DNA from: Pseudomonadota bacterium
GTDB taxonomy: Bacteria > Pseudomonadota > Alphaproteobacteria > Rhizobiales > Beijerinckiaceae
DNA length: 57,616 nucleotides
Direction: 5' to 3'
NCBI GenBank assembly: GCA_023450615.1
Contig: JAEXGT010000099.1
Location: 1 to 57,616 of the forward strand
Below the pieces are notes generated by a model. The model ran no database searches. It was given only the letters and a program-made list of their open reading frames with translations, and was not told the DNA's origin. Below, one piece after another: positions 16,176 to 24,443 of this stretch. Position numbers and translations under genes: made by a program. Numbering within the stretch: the first letter of the stretch is position 1; each line of letters begins with the position of its first letter.

Positions 16176-17030
16176 ATGGATTCCGTGAAGTCGTTTTTCA
16201 ATCGCCCTCAATCCGCTCCCGCGGACACGACGACCTTGGCCCGCCAATCGGCAGGACCGTCGCCGCATGTCTTCGGACGCACCGGCGATACGGGGGTGTT
16301 CGGCGGGCCCGGCATTCTCGCTGTCAAAGGCCTGCAGAAGAGCTATCGCGGCCGTACCGTGGTGCAGGATGCGGGCCTGAACGTGCGCGCCGGCGAGGCG
16401 GTGGGCCTGCTCGGCCCCAACGGCGCGGGTAAGACCACGATCTTCTACATGATCACCGGCCTCGTTCAGGCCGATCGCGGCGTCATCAGCCTCGACGGGC
16501 ATGACGTGACGGGCCTGCCCATGTACCGCCGCGCGCGCCTGGGCATCGGATACCTGCCGCAGGAAGCCTCGATCTTCCGCGGCCTGTCCGTCGAGGACAA
16601 TATCCGCGCCGTCCTCGAGATCGTGGAGCCGAGCCGTAAGGAGCGCGAGCGCAAGCTCGACGCGCTTCTCGACGAGTTCAACATCACGCGCCTGCGCAAG
16701 GCGCCGTCCATCGCCCTGTCGGGCGGCGAGCGTCGCCGCTGCGAAATCGCCCGTGCGCTTGCGGGCGAGCCTACCTTCATGCTCCTCGATGAGCCCTTCG
16801 CGGGCATCGATCCGATTGCGGTGGGCGACATTCAGAACCTCGTACGGCACCTCACCCGCCGCGGTCTCGGCGTGCTCATCACCGACCACAATGTGCGCGA
16901 GACGCTGGGCCTCATCGACCGCGCCTACATCATCCATTCCGGACGTGTGCTCACGGAAGGAACATCCGACGCCATCGTGGCGAACGAGGAAGTGCGCCGC
17001 CTCTATCTCGGCGAGGATTTCCGCCTCTGA
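16176..17030 (+). CDS. lptB: LPS export ABC transporter ATP-binding protein LptB
   Basis: 284 residues from ATG 16176 (a GTG directly before it is possible). A non-conserved extension of about 45 residues precedes the ATPase, which is longer than in E. coli but usual in this order. Walker A is GLLGPNGAGKTT (about 77-88), the signature is LSGGERRRCEIARAL, Walker B is FMLLDEPFAGIDPIAV, and the H-loop is VLITDHNVRETL. It powers LPS extraction from the inner membrane with LptF and LptG. A strong terminator follows, separating it from rpoN. Confidence 0.93.
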   Translation: MDSVKSFFNRPQSAPADTTTLARQSAGPSPHVFGRTGDTGVFGGPGILAVKGLQKSYRGRTVVQDAGLNVRAGEAVGLLGPNGAGKTTIFYMITGLVQADRGVISLDGHDVTGLPMYRRARLGIGYLPQEASIFRGLSVEDNIRAVLEIVEPSRKERERKLDALLDEFNITRLRKAPSIALSGGERRRCEIARALAGEPTFMLLDEPFAGIDPIAVGDIQNLVRHLTRRGLGVLITDHNVRETLGLIDRAYIIHSGRVLTEGTSDAIVANEEVRRLYLGEDFRL

Positions 17031-17082
17031 GGACGCCAGGACGATCCGCCTTTTGACGGCACAGCTCGCACGGCATTAAAAG

Positions 17083-17114
17083 AAACGGGCATGCAAGAAG
17101 CATGCCTGTTTTTT
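17083..17114 (+). terminator. rho-independent terminator between lptB and rpoN
   Basis: A 12-base-pair stem (17083-17094 with 17100-17111, one G-T pair) closes the five-base loop AAGAA and runs into TTTTTT. It closes the lpt operon 53 bases after lptB. rpoN starts only 14 bases later, so rpoN must depend on read-through or on a promoter overlapping the hairpin. Confidence 0.8.
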
Positions 17115-17127
17115 GCTGGGTGCCGTC

Positions 17128-18552
17128 ATGAGTTCGATCCAACGGCTTGAGCTGCGCCAGGGCCAGTCCCTGACGATGACGCCCCAGCTCGTTCAATCCA
17201 TCAAGCTCCTGCAACTCTCCCACGCGGAGCTCGCCGCCTATGTCGAAGCCGAGCTCGAGCGCAATCCGCTTCTCCAGGAAGCGGAGACTCATGGGGACGT
17301 CCCGCATCCCAGCCTCGCAGATTTCCTGCGTGCCAAGCAGAAATATGCGGAGGCGGGAGGGCGGATGATCCCCGGCCCGCCGCCTTCGCGGGCGGAAGCC
17401 GTGGCAGGGGCTTCGTCCCAGGGCGCAGCCTCCGCTCACTCGGAATTGAGGCCGGAACTGGAGGCGACGCTCGCAGGCGCGCAAAGCCTTGCCGAATATC
17501 TCGAAGCCCAGCTCGACATGGCTTCTGCCGATGCTGCCTTACGCGCGATCGGCCGGGAGCTGATTCATTCCTTGAACGAGGCGGGCTATCTCACCGAGAA
17601 CCTTGAGGATCTGGCCGAGCGAATGGGCATAGCGCCGGACCGGGCCGAAGCCGCCTTGCGGCTCGTCCAGACCTTCGAGCCGTCCGGCATCGGCGCGCGC
17701 AACCTCCAGGAATGCCTGGAAATCCAGCTGCGGGAGCGCGACCGGCTCGATCCTGCCATGCAGCTTCTGCTCTCGCGCCTCGATCTCGTCGCCCGGCAGG
17801 ATTTTCCGGCGCTTCAGAAACTCTGCGGCGTCGACCGGGAGGATCTCGCAGACATGCTCGCCGAGATCCGGCACCTGGAGCCCAAGCCCGGCCTTGCCTT
17901 CACGGCGGCTCCCATCCACGTGCTCGTGCCCGATGTGCTGGTGCGGCCTTCCGACGGCGGCTTCACCGTCGAGCTCAATCCCGACACGCTGCCCCGCATT
18001 CTCCTCAACCGGACCTATTACGCCGAGGTCGCGAAAGCGGTGCGCAAGGAGGACGACAAGAGCTTTCTATCCGATTGCCTGCAATCCGCGAGCTGGCTCA
18101 CCCGAAGCCTGGACCAGAGGGCCAGGACCATCCTGACGGTGGCTACCGAGATCGTGCGTCAGCAGGAAGGTTTCTTCCGAAATGGCATCGCCGTGTTGAG
18201 GCCCATGACCCTGAAAAGCATCGCCGACGCCATCGGCATGCACGAATCGACCGTTTCTCGGGTCGCCGCCAACAAGGCCATCGGCTCCGGCGGCGCCACT
18301 TATCCCATGAAGTTCTTCCTCAACGCGGCGACGGGCGAGGGGGAACACGCGGCCAAGGCCGTGCGCCATCGCATCCGCCAGCTGATCGAGGCAGAGGCGC
18401 CCGATAATGTGCTCTCAGATGAGGCACTTGCCCAACAATTGAAGGCGGAAGGCATCGCGGTTGCGCGCCGGACAGTCGCCAAATACCGGGTGTCCTTACG
18501 CATTCCTTCCTCGGCCGAGCGCCGGAGGAGGCAGCGATTGAGGATGACGTAA
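17128..18552 (+). CDS. rpoN: RNA polymerase sigma-54 factor RpoN
   Basis: 474 residues from ATG 17128; a TTG 15 bases earlier lies next to the terminator and was not chosen. Region I reads LELRQGQSLTMTPQLVQSIK with LLQLSHAEL, the Gln/Leu-rich activator-contact part. The core-binding domain occupies about 110-310. The helix-turn-helix is MTLKSIADAIGMHESTVSRV, and the RpoN box ARRTVAKYR sits close to the C-terminus. RpoN directs transcription from -24/-12 promoters with AAA+ activators (nitrogen, carbon and flagellar genes). The order rpoN-hpf-ptsN is the classic proteobacterial cluster. Confidence 0.95.
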   Translation: MSSIQRLELRQGQSLTMTPQLVQSIKLLQLSHAELAAYVEAELERNPLLQEAETHGDVPHPSLADFLRAKQKYAEAGGRMIPGPPPSRAEAVAGASSQGAASAHSELRPELEATLAGAQSLAEYLEAQLDMASADAALRAIGRELIHSLNEAGYLTENLEDLAERMGIAPDRAEAALRLVQTFEPSGIGARNLQECLEIQLRERDRLDPAMQLLLSRLDLVARQDFPALQKLCGVDREDLADMLAEIRHLEPKPGLAFTAAPIHVLVPDVLVRPSDGGFTVELNPDTLPRILLNRTYYAEVAKAVRKEDDKSFLSDCLQSASWLTRSLDQRARTILTVATEIVRQQEGFFRNGIAVLRPMTLKSIADAIGMHESTVSRVAANKAIGSGGATYPMKFFLNAATGEGEHAAKAVRHRIRQLIEAEAPDNVLSDEALAQQLKAEGIAVARRTVAKYRVSLRIPSSAERRRRQRLRMT

Positions 18553-18642
18553 CGTCGGAAAGGTGCTTGCTTTGCCGCCCATTCGGATCATCATGGACCT
18601 CAATCAGTCCCATTGAAATGGGCGGTATAGAGGGAGACGGCC

Positions 18643-19218
18643 ATGGCGCTGAGGGTTTCCGGGAAGAATCTCGATATCGGCGAGACTCTTCGGTCCCAGG
18701 TGACGGATCGGGTGGCGACTGCCCTGTCGAAATATTTCGATGGCGGCTATTCCGGCCATGTGACGGTCGCCAAGGACGGGGCCGGTTTTCGCACTGATTG
18801 CGTGCTCCACCTCACCTCCGGGATCACCATCGAGGCATCGGGCGCCGCCCAGGATGCTTATTCCAGCTTTGACCAGTCGGCGATTCGCATCGAAAAGCGC
18901 CTGCGCCGCTATAAACAGCGCCTGAAGGAGCACGCCAATCCCGGCGATGGGCAGGATACGGGCCTGGAGGCGCCCTATGCCGTCTTCGAGGCGCCCACCG
19001 ACGAAGCCGTCGAGGGAACGGGCTATCACCCTGTAGTGATTGCGGAAACCACGAAGCCGCTTCATCGCTTATCGGTCAGTAACGCGGTGATGCAGCTCGA
19101 TTTGACGGGTGTCCCCGCTCTCGTGTTCATCCATGCTAGCACCGGCCGCGTGAACGTCGTATACCGCCGCGGCGACGGGGCGATCGGATGGGTCGACCCT
19201 CCGCCCGCTCAGCCTTGA
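18643..19218 (+). CDS. hpf: long-form ribosome hibernation promoting factor (HPF/YfiA)
   Basis: 191 residues, the long form. The N-terminal beta-alpha-beta domain (about 1-110) starts MALRVSGKNLDIGETLRSQV and includes SAIRIEKRLRRYKQRLKEH. The C-terminal dimerisation domain holds KPLHRLSVSNAVMQLDLTGV then PALVFIHASTGRVNVVYRRG. Long HPF dimerises 70S ribosomes into inactive 100S particles in stationary phase or starvation. GAGGGAGAC precedes the ATG. It follows rpoN by 90 bases and precedes ptsN by 82, so all three may form one transcription unit. Confidence 0.92.
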   Translation: MALRVSGKNLDIGETLRSQVTDRVATALSKYFDGGYSGHVTVAKDGAGFRTDCVLHLTSGITIEASGAAQDAYSSFDQSAIRIEKRLRRYKQRLKEHANPGDGQDTGLEAPYAVFEAPTDEAVEGTGYHPVVIAETTKPLHRLSVSNAVMQLDLTGVPALVFIHASTGRVNVVYRRGDGAIGWVDPPPAQP

Positions 19219-19300
19219 TGGGGGTTACCCCTCTTGGCCTGGTTTTTGCCTGGAACGGTGAGAGGCCTTTATGACTTCACACCCTAATGCAGCGTGATCA

Positions 19301-19759
19301 ATGCCCTTGCTGGATTTTCTAGACCCCCAGGCCGTTCTCCCCGCCTTGCGCGTGAGCGGCAAAAAGCAGGCTCTCCAGGAGCTGGCTTCCCATGCGGCGA
19401 AGCTCACGGACTTGTCCGAGAACGCCATTTTCGAGGCCCTGCTCCAGCGCGAGCGTCTGGGTTCCACCGGGATCGGCGAGGGAATCGCCATTCCGCACGG
19501 CAAGATCGCCGGTCTGGACCGCATCTTCGGCCTAGTCGCCCGGCTCGAGAAGCCGGTCGATTTCGAGGCGCTCGACGCCCAGCAGGTGGACGTGCTCTTC
19601 CTGCTCCTGGCGCCGGAAGGCGCAGGGGCGGATCACCTGAAGGCACTAGCGCGCGTCGCGCGGGTGCTGCGCGAGCCCGGCCTCATCGAGCGGGTGCGCG
19701 CCACCAAGGACGCCACCGCCCTCTACGCCATCATGACCGAGCTCCCGAAGGCAGCCTGA
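19301..19759 (+). CDS. ptsN: nitrogen-regulatory EIIA protein PtsN (EIIA-Ntr)
   Basis: 152 residues. The phospho-acceptor His66 is in GIGEGIAIPHGKIAGLDRIF, the defining PTS EIIA-2 motif. The C-terminal LFLLLAPEGAGADHLKALAR is typical. PtsN receives phosphate from the PEP-dependent nitrogen PTS (EINtr, NPr) and, depending on state, controls potassium transport, PHB turnover and sigma-54-linked nitrogen metabolism. Neither EINtr nor NPr is encoded here. Its place after rpoN and hpf matches the conserved cluster. Confidence 0.93.
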   Translation: MPLLDFLDPQAVLPALRVSGKKQALQELASHAAKLTDLSENAIFEALLQRERLGSTGIGEGIAIPHGKIAGLDRIFGLVARLEKPVDFEALDAQQVDVLFLLLAPEGAGADHLKALARVARVLREPGLIERVRATKDATALYAIMTELPKAA

Positions 19760-19824
19760 CGCCAACTTCGCACAAGCTAGGCTGATTATTGTCCTGTCCC
19801 AAATAAAGAGGGAGATTCGGGACA

Positions 19825-21816
19825 ATGCTGACTCGCGCCGGGTTGCGTTGGCCGTCAGTCAGGGTGCGCGTCGCGGCCCTGAGCGGCATCATGGTTGTGG
19901 GCTTCGCCGTGATCGGCGCCGTCTTTCAGACGGGCCGGAGCGAGGTGGAACATGCGCTTCAGGCCCAACAGACCTATTTCGCCCTCTCCGACAAGGCCTA
20001 TCAGTTCCGGGCCCAGGCCGATGCCCTGAAAGCGGTCACCCTGGAATGGACCGCCACCCGCCAGGGCCATCATGGCCAGGCCTTCTTCGAGAAGCATAAA
20101 GCCCTCGATGCCCAGCTCCAGGAAATAAGTTCGGCTCCCGGGGCTGCTTTGATCGAGGCGGAGGTGAAGGAACTTCAGCAGCGCTCCGCCACCCTGCTGG
20201 AGCAGGGAACGGCCCTCGACAAGCTCTATACCGCGATCGGCTACAAACAGGACGAAGGGATCCTCGGGCGTCTCCTCTCCGCAGAGGATGAACTCGAGAA
20301 ACTGGTCAGGCCGCTCACCAGCGGCGGCGACACGGTCACCTGGCGCTTATGGGCGGCCACCCTGGGCATGTTCCGGCAGGAAGCCCGTGCCCGCCACGTT
20401 CTGGAAGAGACGCTTCTGGGTTCGTTCGAGGTCGATCAGGGCCGCTTCACCCGCGCCTTGGCGCAGCTCCCCGAGGAACTGGCCGCCGAAAAAGCTTCCG
20501 TCCAGCAGGCGGGTGAGACCTACCAGACGGCTTTCTATGCCTGGACCGAAATGGAGCAGCAGGTCTCCGGTCAGGGCGAGCGCCTGAACGGACAGTTCGA
20601 CTTGCTCGTGCCGGCCCTCGACCAGCTTCTGGCCAAGGTCCATGAAGAGGCCAAGAGGACCGACGAGGCTCTCACAGCTTCGCAGCAGCGCACCTTCACG
20701 CTGATTCTCTGGGCCATGGGCATCACCCTGCTTCTTGGCCTCCTCCTCAGTTTCCTCGTGGCGCGCTCAATCTCCCTGCCGCTCGCCCGCCTGCAGCAGG
20801 CGATGAAGCGCCTTGCCGATGGCGATGCAGGCGTCGAGGTTCCCTCCGCTGCCGCATCCGACGAGATCGGCGCCATGGCGCGCACGGTCCTGGTCTTCCG
20901 CGACAATGCCCGCGAACGCGAACGACTGACGCAGGAACGCGAGGGGCAGGCGGCTTTCGAGGCCCGGCGCGCGCAAACCATTGCCGAGGCGATCGCAGGC
21001 TTCGATGCCTCCGTGGAGCGGATTCTGGGCGAGGTCCGCCGCGCCACCAGCGATCTCACGGCGGCCTCGGGCGAGCTGGAAGGCTCCGCCAATCAGGTGA
21101 CGCAGCAGGCGCAGGTGGCGGGCTCCGCCTCCTCGCGCACTTCGCAGAACATGGCGGCGGTGGCGAGCGCGGCCGAGGAGCTCGACGCATCGCTGGCCGA
21201 GGTGGCGGCGCAGACGAGCGCCTCGACGCAAGCCTCCCAGCGCGCCGTCACGGAAGCCCGCGAGGCTTCGAGCAGCATGACGGTTCTGGCAGAGGCTACG
21301 ACCCATATCGGGCAGGTGGCGGACCTCATCCGCTCCATCGCCTCGCAGACCAACCTGCTGGCCCTCAACGCCACCATCGAAGCGGCCCGCGCGGGCGAGG
21401 CCGGCAAGGGGTTCGCGGTGGTGGCCTCCGAGGTCAAGGATCTGGCGGGCCAGACGGCCAAGGCCACGGAGGAAATCGCGCGTCAGATCGAGGCGGTGCA
21501 GGCGGCTTCCCGCGAGACGCTCGTGGCGCTCGGTTCGGTGCAGGCCTCCGTGGACGACCTCGCGGGCGTGGTGTCGGCGGTTGCGGGGACCGTCAGCCAG
21601 CAGACGGTGGCCGTGTCGGAAATCGCGCGCTCCGTCGCCCAGGTTTCATCCGAAGCGCAGGCCGGAGCCTCCGCCATCGAGACCACGGAGAATGTGGCGG
21701 TTCATTCCCTCGATGCGGCGCGTGCCGTGGCGCATCTTTCCGCCGCGCTGGATGAGCAGGCCGAACGGCTCGGCCGCGAGATTCATCAGTTTCTCGCCAA
21801 TGTCAGGACCGCCTGA
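19825..21816 (+). CDS. methyl-accepting chemotaxis protein
   Basis: 663 residues. The first transmembrane helix is at about 17-37, then a long periplasmic helical sensor of about 250 residues (40-295, glutamine- and glutamate-rich, resembling a double four-helix bundle). The second helix is at about 297-317 (LILWAMGITLLLGLLLSFLV). HAMP (SISLPLARLQQAMKRLADGD) and the signalling domain follow. The conserved hairpin tip reads SIASQTNLLALNATIEAARA then GEAGKGFAVVASEVKDLAGQ. It senses an unknown ligand and signals to CheA/CheW; no che genes are nearby, so it is an orphan receptor. It has no C-terminal CheR-binding pentapeptide. Confidence 0.93.
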   Translation: MLTRAGLRWPSVRVRVAALSGIMVVGFAVIGAVFQTGRSEVEHALQAQQTYFALSDKAYQFRAQADALKAVTLEWTATRQGHHGQAFFEKHKALDAQLQEISSAPGAALIEAEVKELQQRSATLLEQGTALDKLYTAIGYKQDEGILGRLLSAEDELEKLVRPLTSGGDTVTWRLWAATLGMFRQEARARHVLEETLLGSFEVDQGRFTRALAQLPEELAAEKASVQQAGETYQTAFYAWTEMEQQVSGQGERLNGQFDLLVPALDQLLAKVHEEAKRTDEALTASQQRTFTLILWAMGITLLLGLLLSFLVARSISLPLARLQQAMKRLADGDAGVEVPSAAASDEIGAMARTVLVFRDNARERERLTQEREGQAAFEARRAQTIAEAIAGFDASVERILGEVRRATSDLTAASGELEGSANQVTQQAQVAGSASSRTSQNMAAVASAAEELDASLAEVAAQTSASTQASQRAVTEAREASSSMTVLAEATTHIGQVADLIRSIASQTNLLALNATIEAARAGEAGKGFAVVASEVKDLAGQTAKATEEIARQIEAVQAASRETLVALGSVQASVDDLAGVVSAVAGTVSQQTVAVSEIARSVAQVSSEAQAGASAIETTENVAVHSLDAARAVAHLSAALDEQAERLGREIHQFLANVRTA

Positions 21817-21825
21817 CGCAGAGCA

Positions 21826-22242
21826 CTATTCGCGCATGGGCCGGCTCTCGGGCCGGTCCTCGCGGGATTGGATGCGGACCCGGCCGTGGTCCGTCCCGTC
21901 GGGCCGCCCGGGGGCTTCCGGCCCCTGCCAGCCTTCCGAGCGCCAGGTTTCCTGCTGCTCGTCGAGGTCCAGCACGCCCTCGTCGTCCAGGATGCGGACA
22001 ACCTCTCCAACCCTGTCATTGGCGCAGCTCACAATGACCACGGAGCCGCCGCGCATCACACCCTCCGCATAGGCATGAGCATCGGCTCGGGACACGCCCT
22101 CATCCTCCAGAAGGGGAGCAAGGTTGATGGGCTGGGACCAGATGTCGATCTCATGCTTCGGGATGCCCGCCTGCTCAAGGCGGCGTGCGGCGGTTTCCGC
22201 ATGACTCACATGGTGGAAGAGAGAGGTGACGGTCTTCGTCAT
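21826..22242 (-). CDS. hypothetical protein resembling general stress protein YflT/GSP17M domain
   Basis: 138 residues from ATG 22242 (AGGAG eight bases upstream); the longer in-frame start at 22314 was rejected. The N-terminal 85 residues read TSLFHHVSHAETAARRLEQA, then IDIWSQ, then YAEGVMRGGSVVIVSCANDR. This is an alpha/beta pattern like the YflT-type stress domain (helix, then a strand after a glycine-rich turn). The C-terminal 50 residues are charged and disordered. Function is unknown. It is convergent with the chemotaxis receptor gene, with nine bases between stops. Confidence 0.6.
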   Translation of the reverse strand: MTKTVTSLFHHVSHAETAARRLEQAGIPKHEIDIWSQPINLAPLLEDEGVSRADAHAYAEGVMRGGSVVIVSCANDRVGEVVRILDDEGVLDLDEQQETWRSEGWQGPEAPGRPDGTDHGRVRIQSREDRPESRPMRE

Positions 22243-22427
22243 CGGGTCGATCTCCTGCAGGCTACGCGGGCTGACCCGCTTGCGAAGAGATGAGCCGATT
22301 CTGCACGGCGGCAAGCGTCACCGGAGCGACCGGCGGGCGAGAACGCTCGGATGATGGACCGGCTCAATGGACGAGCCGTCAATCTATCACGCTGCGCCTC
22401 GCTTCACCATCGCCCGATGCGCAGGGA

Positions 22428-23153
22428 TCACGGCTTCTGCGCCAGCTCCCAGACGAGCTGCACATTCGCGCTGTAGCGAATCGTGGCGGGCGGTACGATG
22501 GGTGCCTCCAGGGGGGCAGCCTTGGCCATGGCGCGCATCCGCACGTTGTCATTGAATTCGTTCGCATAAGGCTGGGCCGAACCGGCGCCGATCTCCAGAA
22601 GCTTGCCGAGGCTGACGCCAGCCGCCTCCGCATAAAGTTCCGCCTGACGGCGGGCATCCTGCACCGCGGCGCGGCGGGCGGCATCACCGCCTTCCTCCGG
22701 CCGGTTCAGGCCGAAGGAGACGGACTGGAACAGCATGTTGCTGCCGGACAGGATCTCTCCCGCGATTCGTCCGACCCCATCGAGATCGGTGATCTTGATT
22801 TGCAGGCGGTGCTGGGCGGTGAATTTCGGCACCTTGATCTCCTTGCCGTCCTTGTCCGTGCGGATCGGCGTCTCGAAGACCTGGAAGTTCTGGGTGCGAA
22901 TGTCGTTCTTCTTCACGCCGAGGGCCTCGATTCGGGCGATGGCGGCATCGGACGACGTCTTGTTGTCGGCGACCACCTTCGGCACCGTGTCGCCTTCCGT
23001 CTCCACCATGACGGTGATGGTGGCGAAATCCGGCTTCAGCTCGGCTTCGCCCGTTCCCATGACACTGATCGTCGGCTGGCGCGGAGTGGAATTCTGGGCA
23101 AGAGCCGGGGAGGCCAGGATAAGGCCGAGGGCGAGAGCGGGAATAAGGCGCAT
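22428..23153 (-). CDS. SIMPL domain periplasmic protein (BP26/Omp28-like)
   Basis: 241 residues from ATG 23153 (AGGAC upstream; an in-frame ATG at 23210 lies in the preceding hairpin region). The signal peptide MRLIPALALGLILASPALAQ is followed by the SIMPL/DUF541 domain. Landmarks are ISVMGTGEAELKPDFATITV, ALGVKKNDIRTQNFQVFETP and GLNRPEEGGDAARRAAVQDA. Relatives include the Brucella periplasmic antigen BP26, which forms channel-like oligomers. The molecular role is unsettled, with reported links to oxidative stress. It is downstream of the polyamine-binding protein gene but separated from it by a hairpin. Confidence 0.87.
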   Translation of the reverse strand: MRLIPALALGLILASPALAQNSTPRQPTISVMGTGEAELKPDFATITVMVETEGDTVPKVVADNKTSSDAAIARIEALGVKKNDIRTQNFQVFETPIRTDKDGKEIKVPKFTAQHRLQIKITDLDGVGRIAGEILSGSNMLFQSVSFGLNRPEEGGDAARRAAVQDARRQAELYAEAAGVSLGKLLEIGAGSAQPYANEFNDNVRMRAMAKAAPLEAPIVPPATIRYSANVQLVWELAQKP

Positions 23154-23177
23154 GGTCGTAATGTCCTTCTGAAATGA

Positions 23178-23201
23178 CAACTCCGCCCGTAGGCGGAGTT
23201 G
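23178..23201 (-). terminator. hairpin after the polyamine-binding protein gene
   Basis: A perfect ten-base-pair stem (23178-23187 with 23192-23201) has a four-base loop. On the minus strand it follows the stop at 23244 and is trailed by a weak TCATTTC tract. It probably ends the upstream gene before the SIMPL gene begins. Confidence 0.5.
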
Positions 23202-23243
23202 AAAGGGCATTACATCTTTGCCGGATGAAACCTGAGCGGGCGA

Positions 23244-24329
23244 TTAACGGCCCGTCTTCACCCGGGTCCAAAGGCGGGTGACGGTGCGCTGCGAGCGCTC
23301 GTCATAGGCCGTGTTGGTGAACAGACGCTTCATGGTGGCGTCGTCCGGATAGATGCCGGGATCGTTGAGAATCTTCTCATCCACGTGCTGCTTGGCGGCG
23401 AGGTTGCCGGAGGCATAGGACACGTAGTTGGTGTTCATGGCGGCGATCTCGGGCTTCATCATGAAGTTGATGAACTCGTGCGCCTCGGCCACGTTCTTGG
23501 CATCCGCCGGGATCACGAAGCTGTCGAACCACATGAGGGCGCCCTCGCGCGGGATCACGTAGGCGATCTCGACGCCGTTCTTGGCTTCCTCGGCGCGGGA
23601 CTTGGCCTGGATCATGTCGCCCGAATAGCCCACCGCCACGCAGATATCGCCGTTGGCGAGCGCGTTGATGTATTCGGAGGAGTGGAACTTCTGGATGTTG
23701 CCGCGAATGCGGAACAGGGCGTCGCCTGCCTTGGTCAGGTCCTCGTTGCGCTTGGAATCGGGGTTGAGGCCGAGATAGGCGAGCACACCAGGAAAGAGGT
23801 CCTCGGGCGAGTCGAGCATGTAGATGCCGCAGGACTTCAGCTTCGAGGCGATCTCAGGCTTCATCACCAGATCCCAGGTGTTGAGCGGTATGTCGCCGAG
23901 GATTTCCTTCACCTTCTTCGTGTTCACGCCGATGCCGGTGGTGCCCCACATGTAGTTGACGGCGTATTCATTGCCCGGATCGAAGACGGCGAGGTTCTTC
24001 GTGATCTCCGGCCACTGGTTCGAGAGGTTCGGAAGCTTCGACTTGTCGAGCTTCTGGAACACCTTGGCGCCGATCAGGCGCTGCACGAAGGGGCCGGACG
24101 GGGCCACGACGTCATAGCCCGACTTGCCGGCGAGCAGCTTGGTCTCGACGATCTCGTTGTTGTCGTAGGTGTCGTAGACCACCTTGATGCCGGTCTGTTT
24201 CGTAAACTCGTCCAGCGCCTTGGGGTCCACGTAGTCGGACCAGTTGTAGACGTTGACCACACGCTCTTGAGCGGCGGCGGCGGTGACAAGGCCGAGGCCC
24301 AGAGCAACCGAAGCGAGAAGACGGATCAT
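23244..24329 (-). CDS. polyamine ABC transporter substrate-binding protein (PotF-like)
   Basis: 361 residues with a clear signal peptide (MIRLLASVALGLGLVTAAAA). It has the PotF/PotD layout: VVNVYNWSDYVDPKALDEF at the N-terminus and YDTYDNNEIVETKLLAGKSG. YAVNYMWGTTGIGVNTKKV lines the cleft, followed by SEYINALANGDICVAVGYSG and ALMWFDSFVIPADAKN. These Trp/Asp/Glu positions bind putrescine or spermidine in the family. It acts in the periplasm with PotGHI-type partners, but no permease or ATPase gene is adjacent, so it is an orphan here. Hairpins bound it downstream. Confidence 0.9.
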   Translation of the reverse strand: MIRLLASVALGLGLVTAAAAQERVVNVYNWSDYVDPKALDEFTKQTGIKVVYDTYDNNEIVETKLLAGKSGYDVVAPSGPFVQRLIGAKVFQKLDKSKLPNLSNQWPEITKNLAVFDPGNEYAVNYMWGTTGIGVNTKKVKEILGDIPLNTWDLVMKPEIASKLKSCGIYMLDSPEDLFPGVLAYLGLNPDSKRNEDLTKAGDALFRIRGNIQKFHSSEYINALANGDICVAVGYSGDMIQAKSRAEEAKNGVEIAYVIPREGALMWFDSFVIPADAKNVAEAHEFINFMMKPEIAAMNTNYVSYASGNLAAKQHVDEKILNDPGIYPDDATMKRLFTNTAYDERSQRTVTRLWTRVKTGR

Positions 24330-24443
24330 CAGGGGAGGGAACTCCTAAGAAAAGTGCGAAAAAGCCGTGATTGGCTAGGCGCTTACATGAGGACCTATTG
24401 CCCCCCGCGTCAAGGCTGCTTTAGGCCCATCCCCGTCCCTTGC

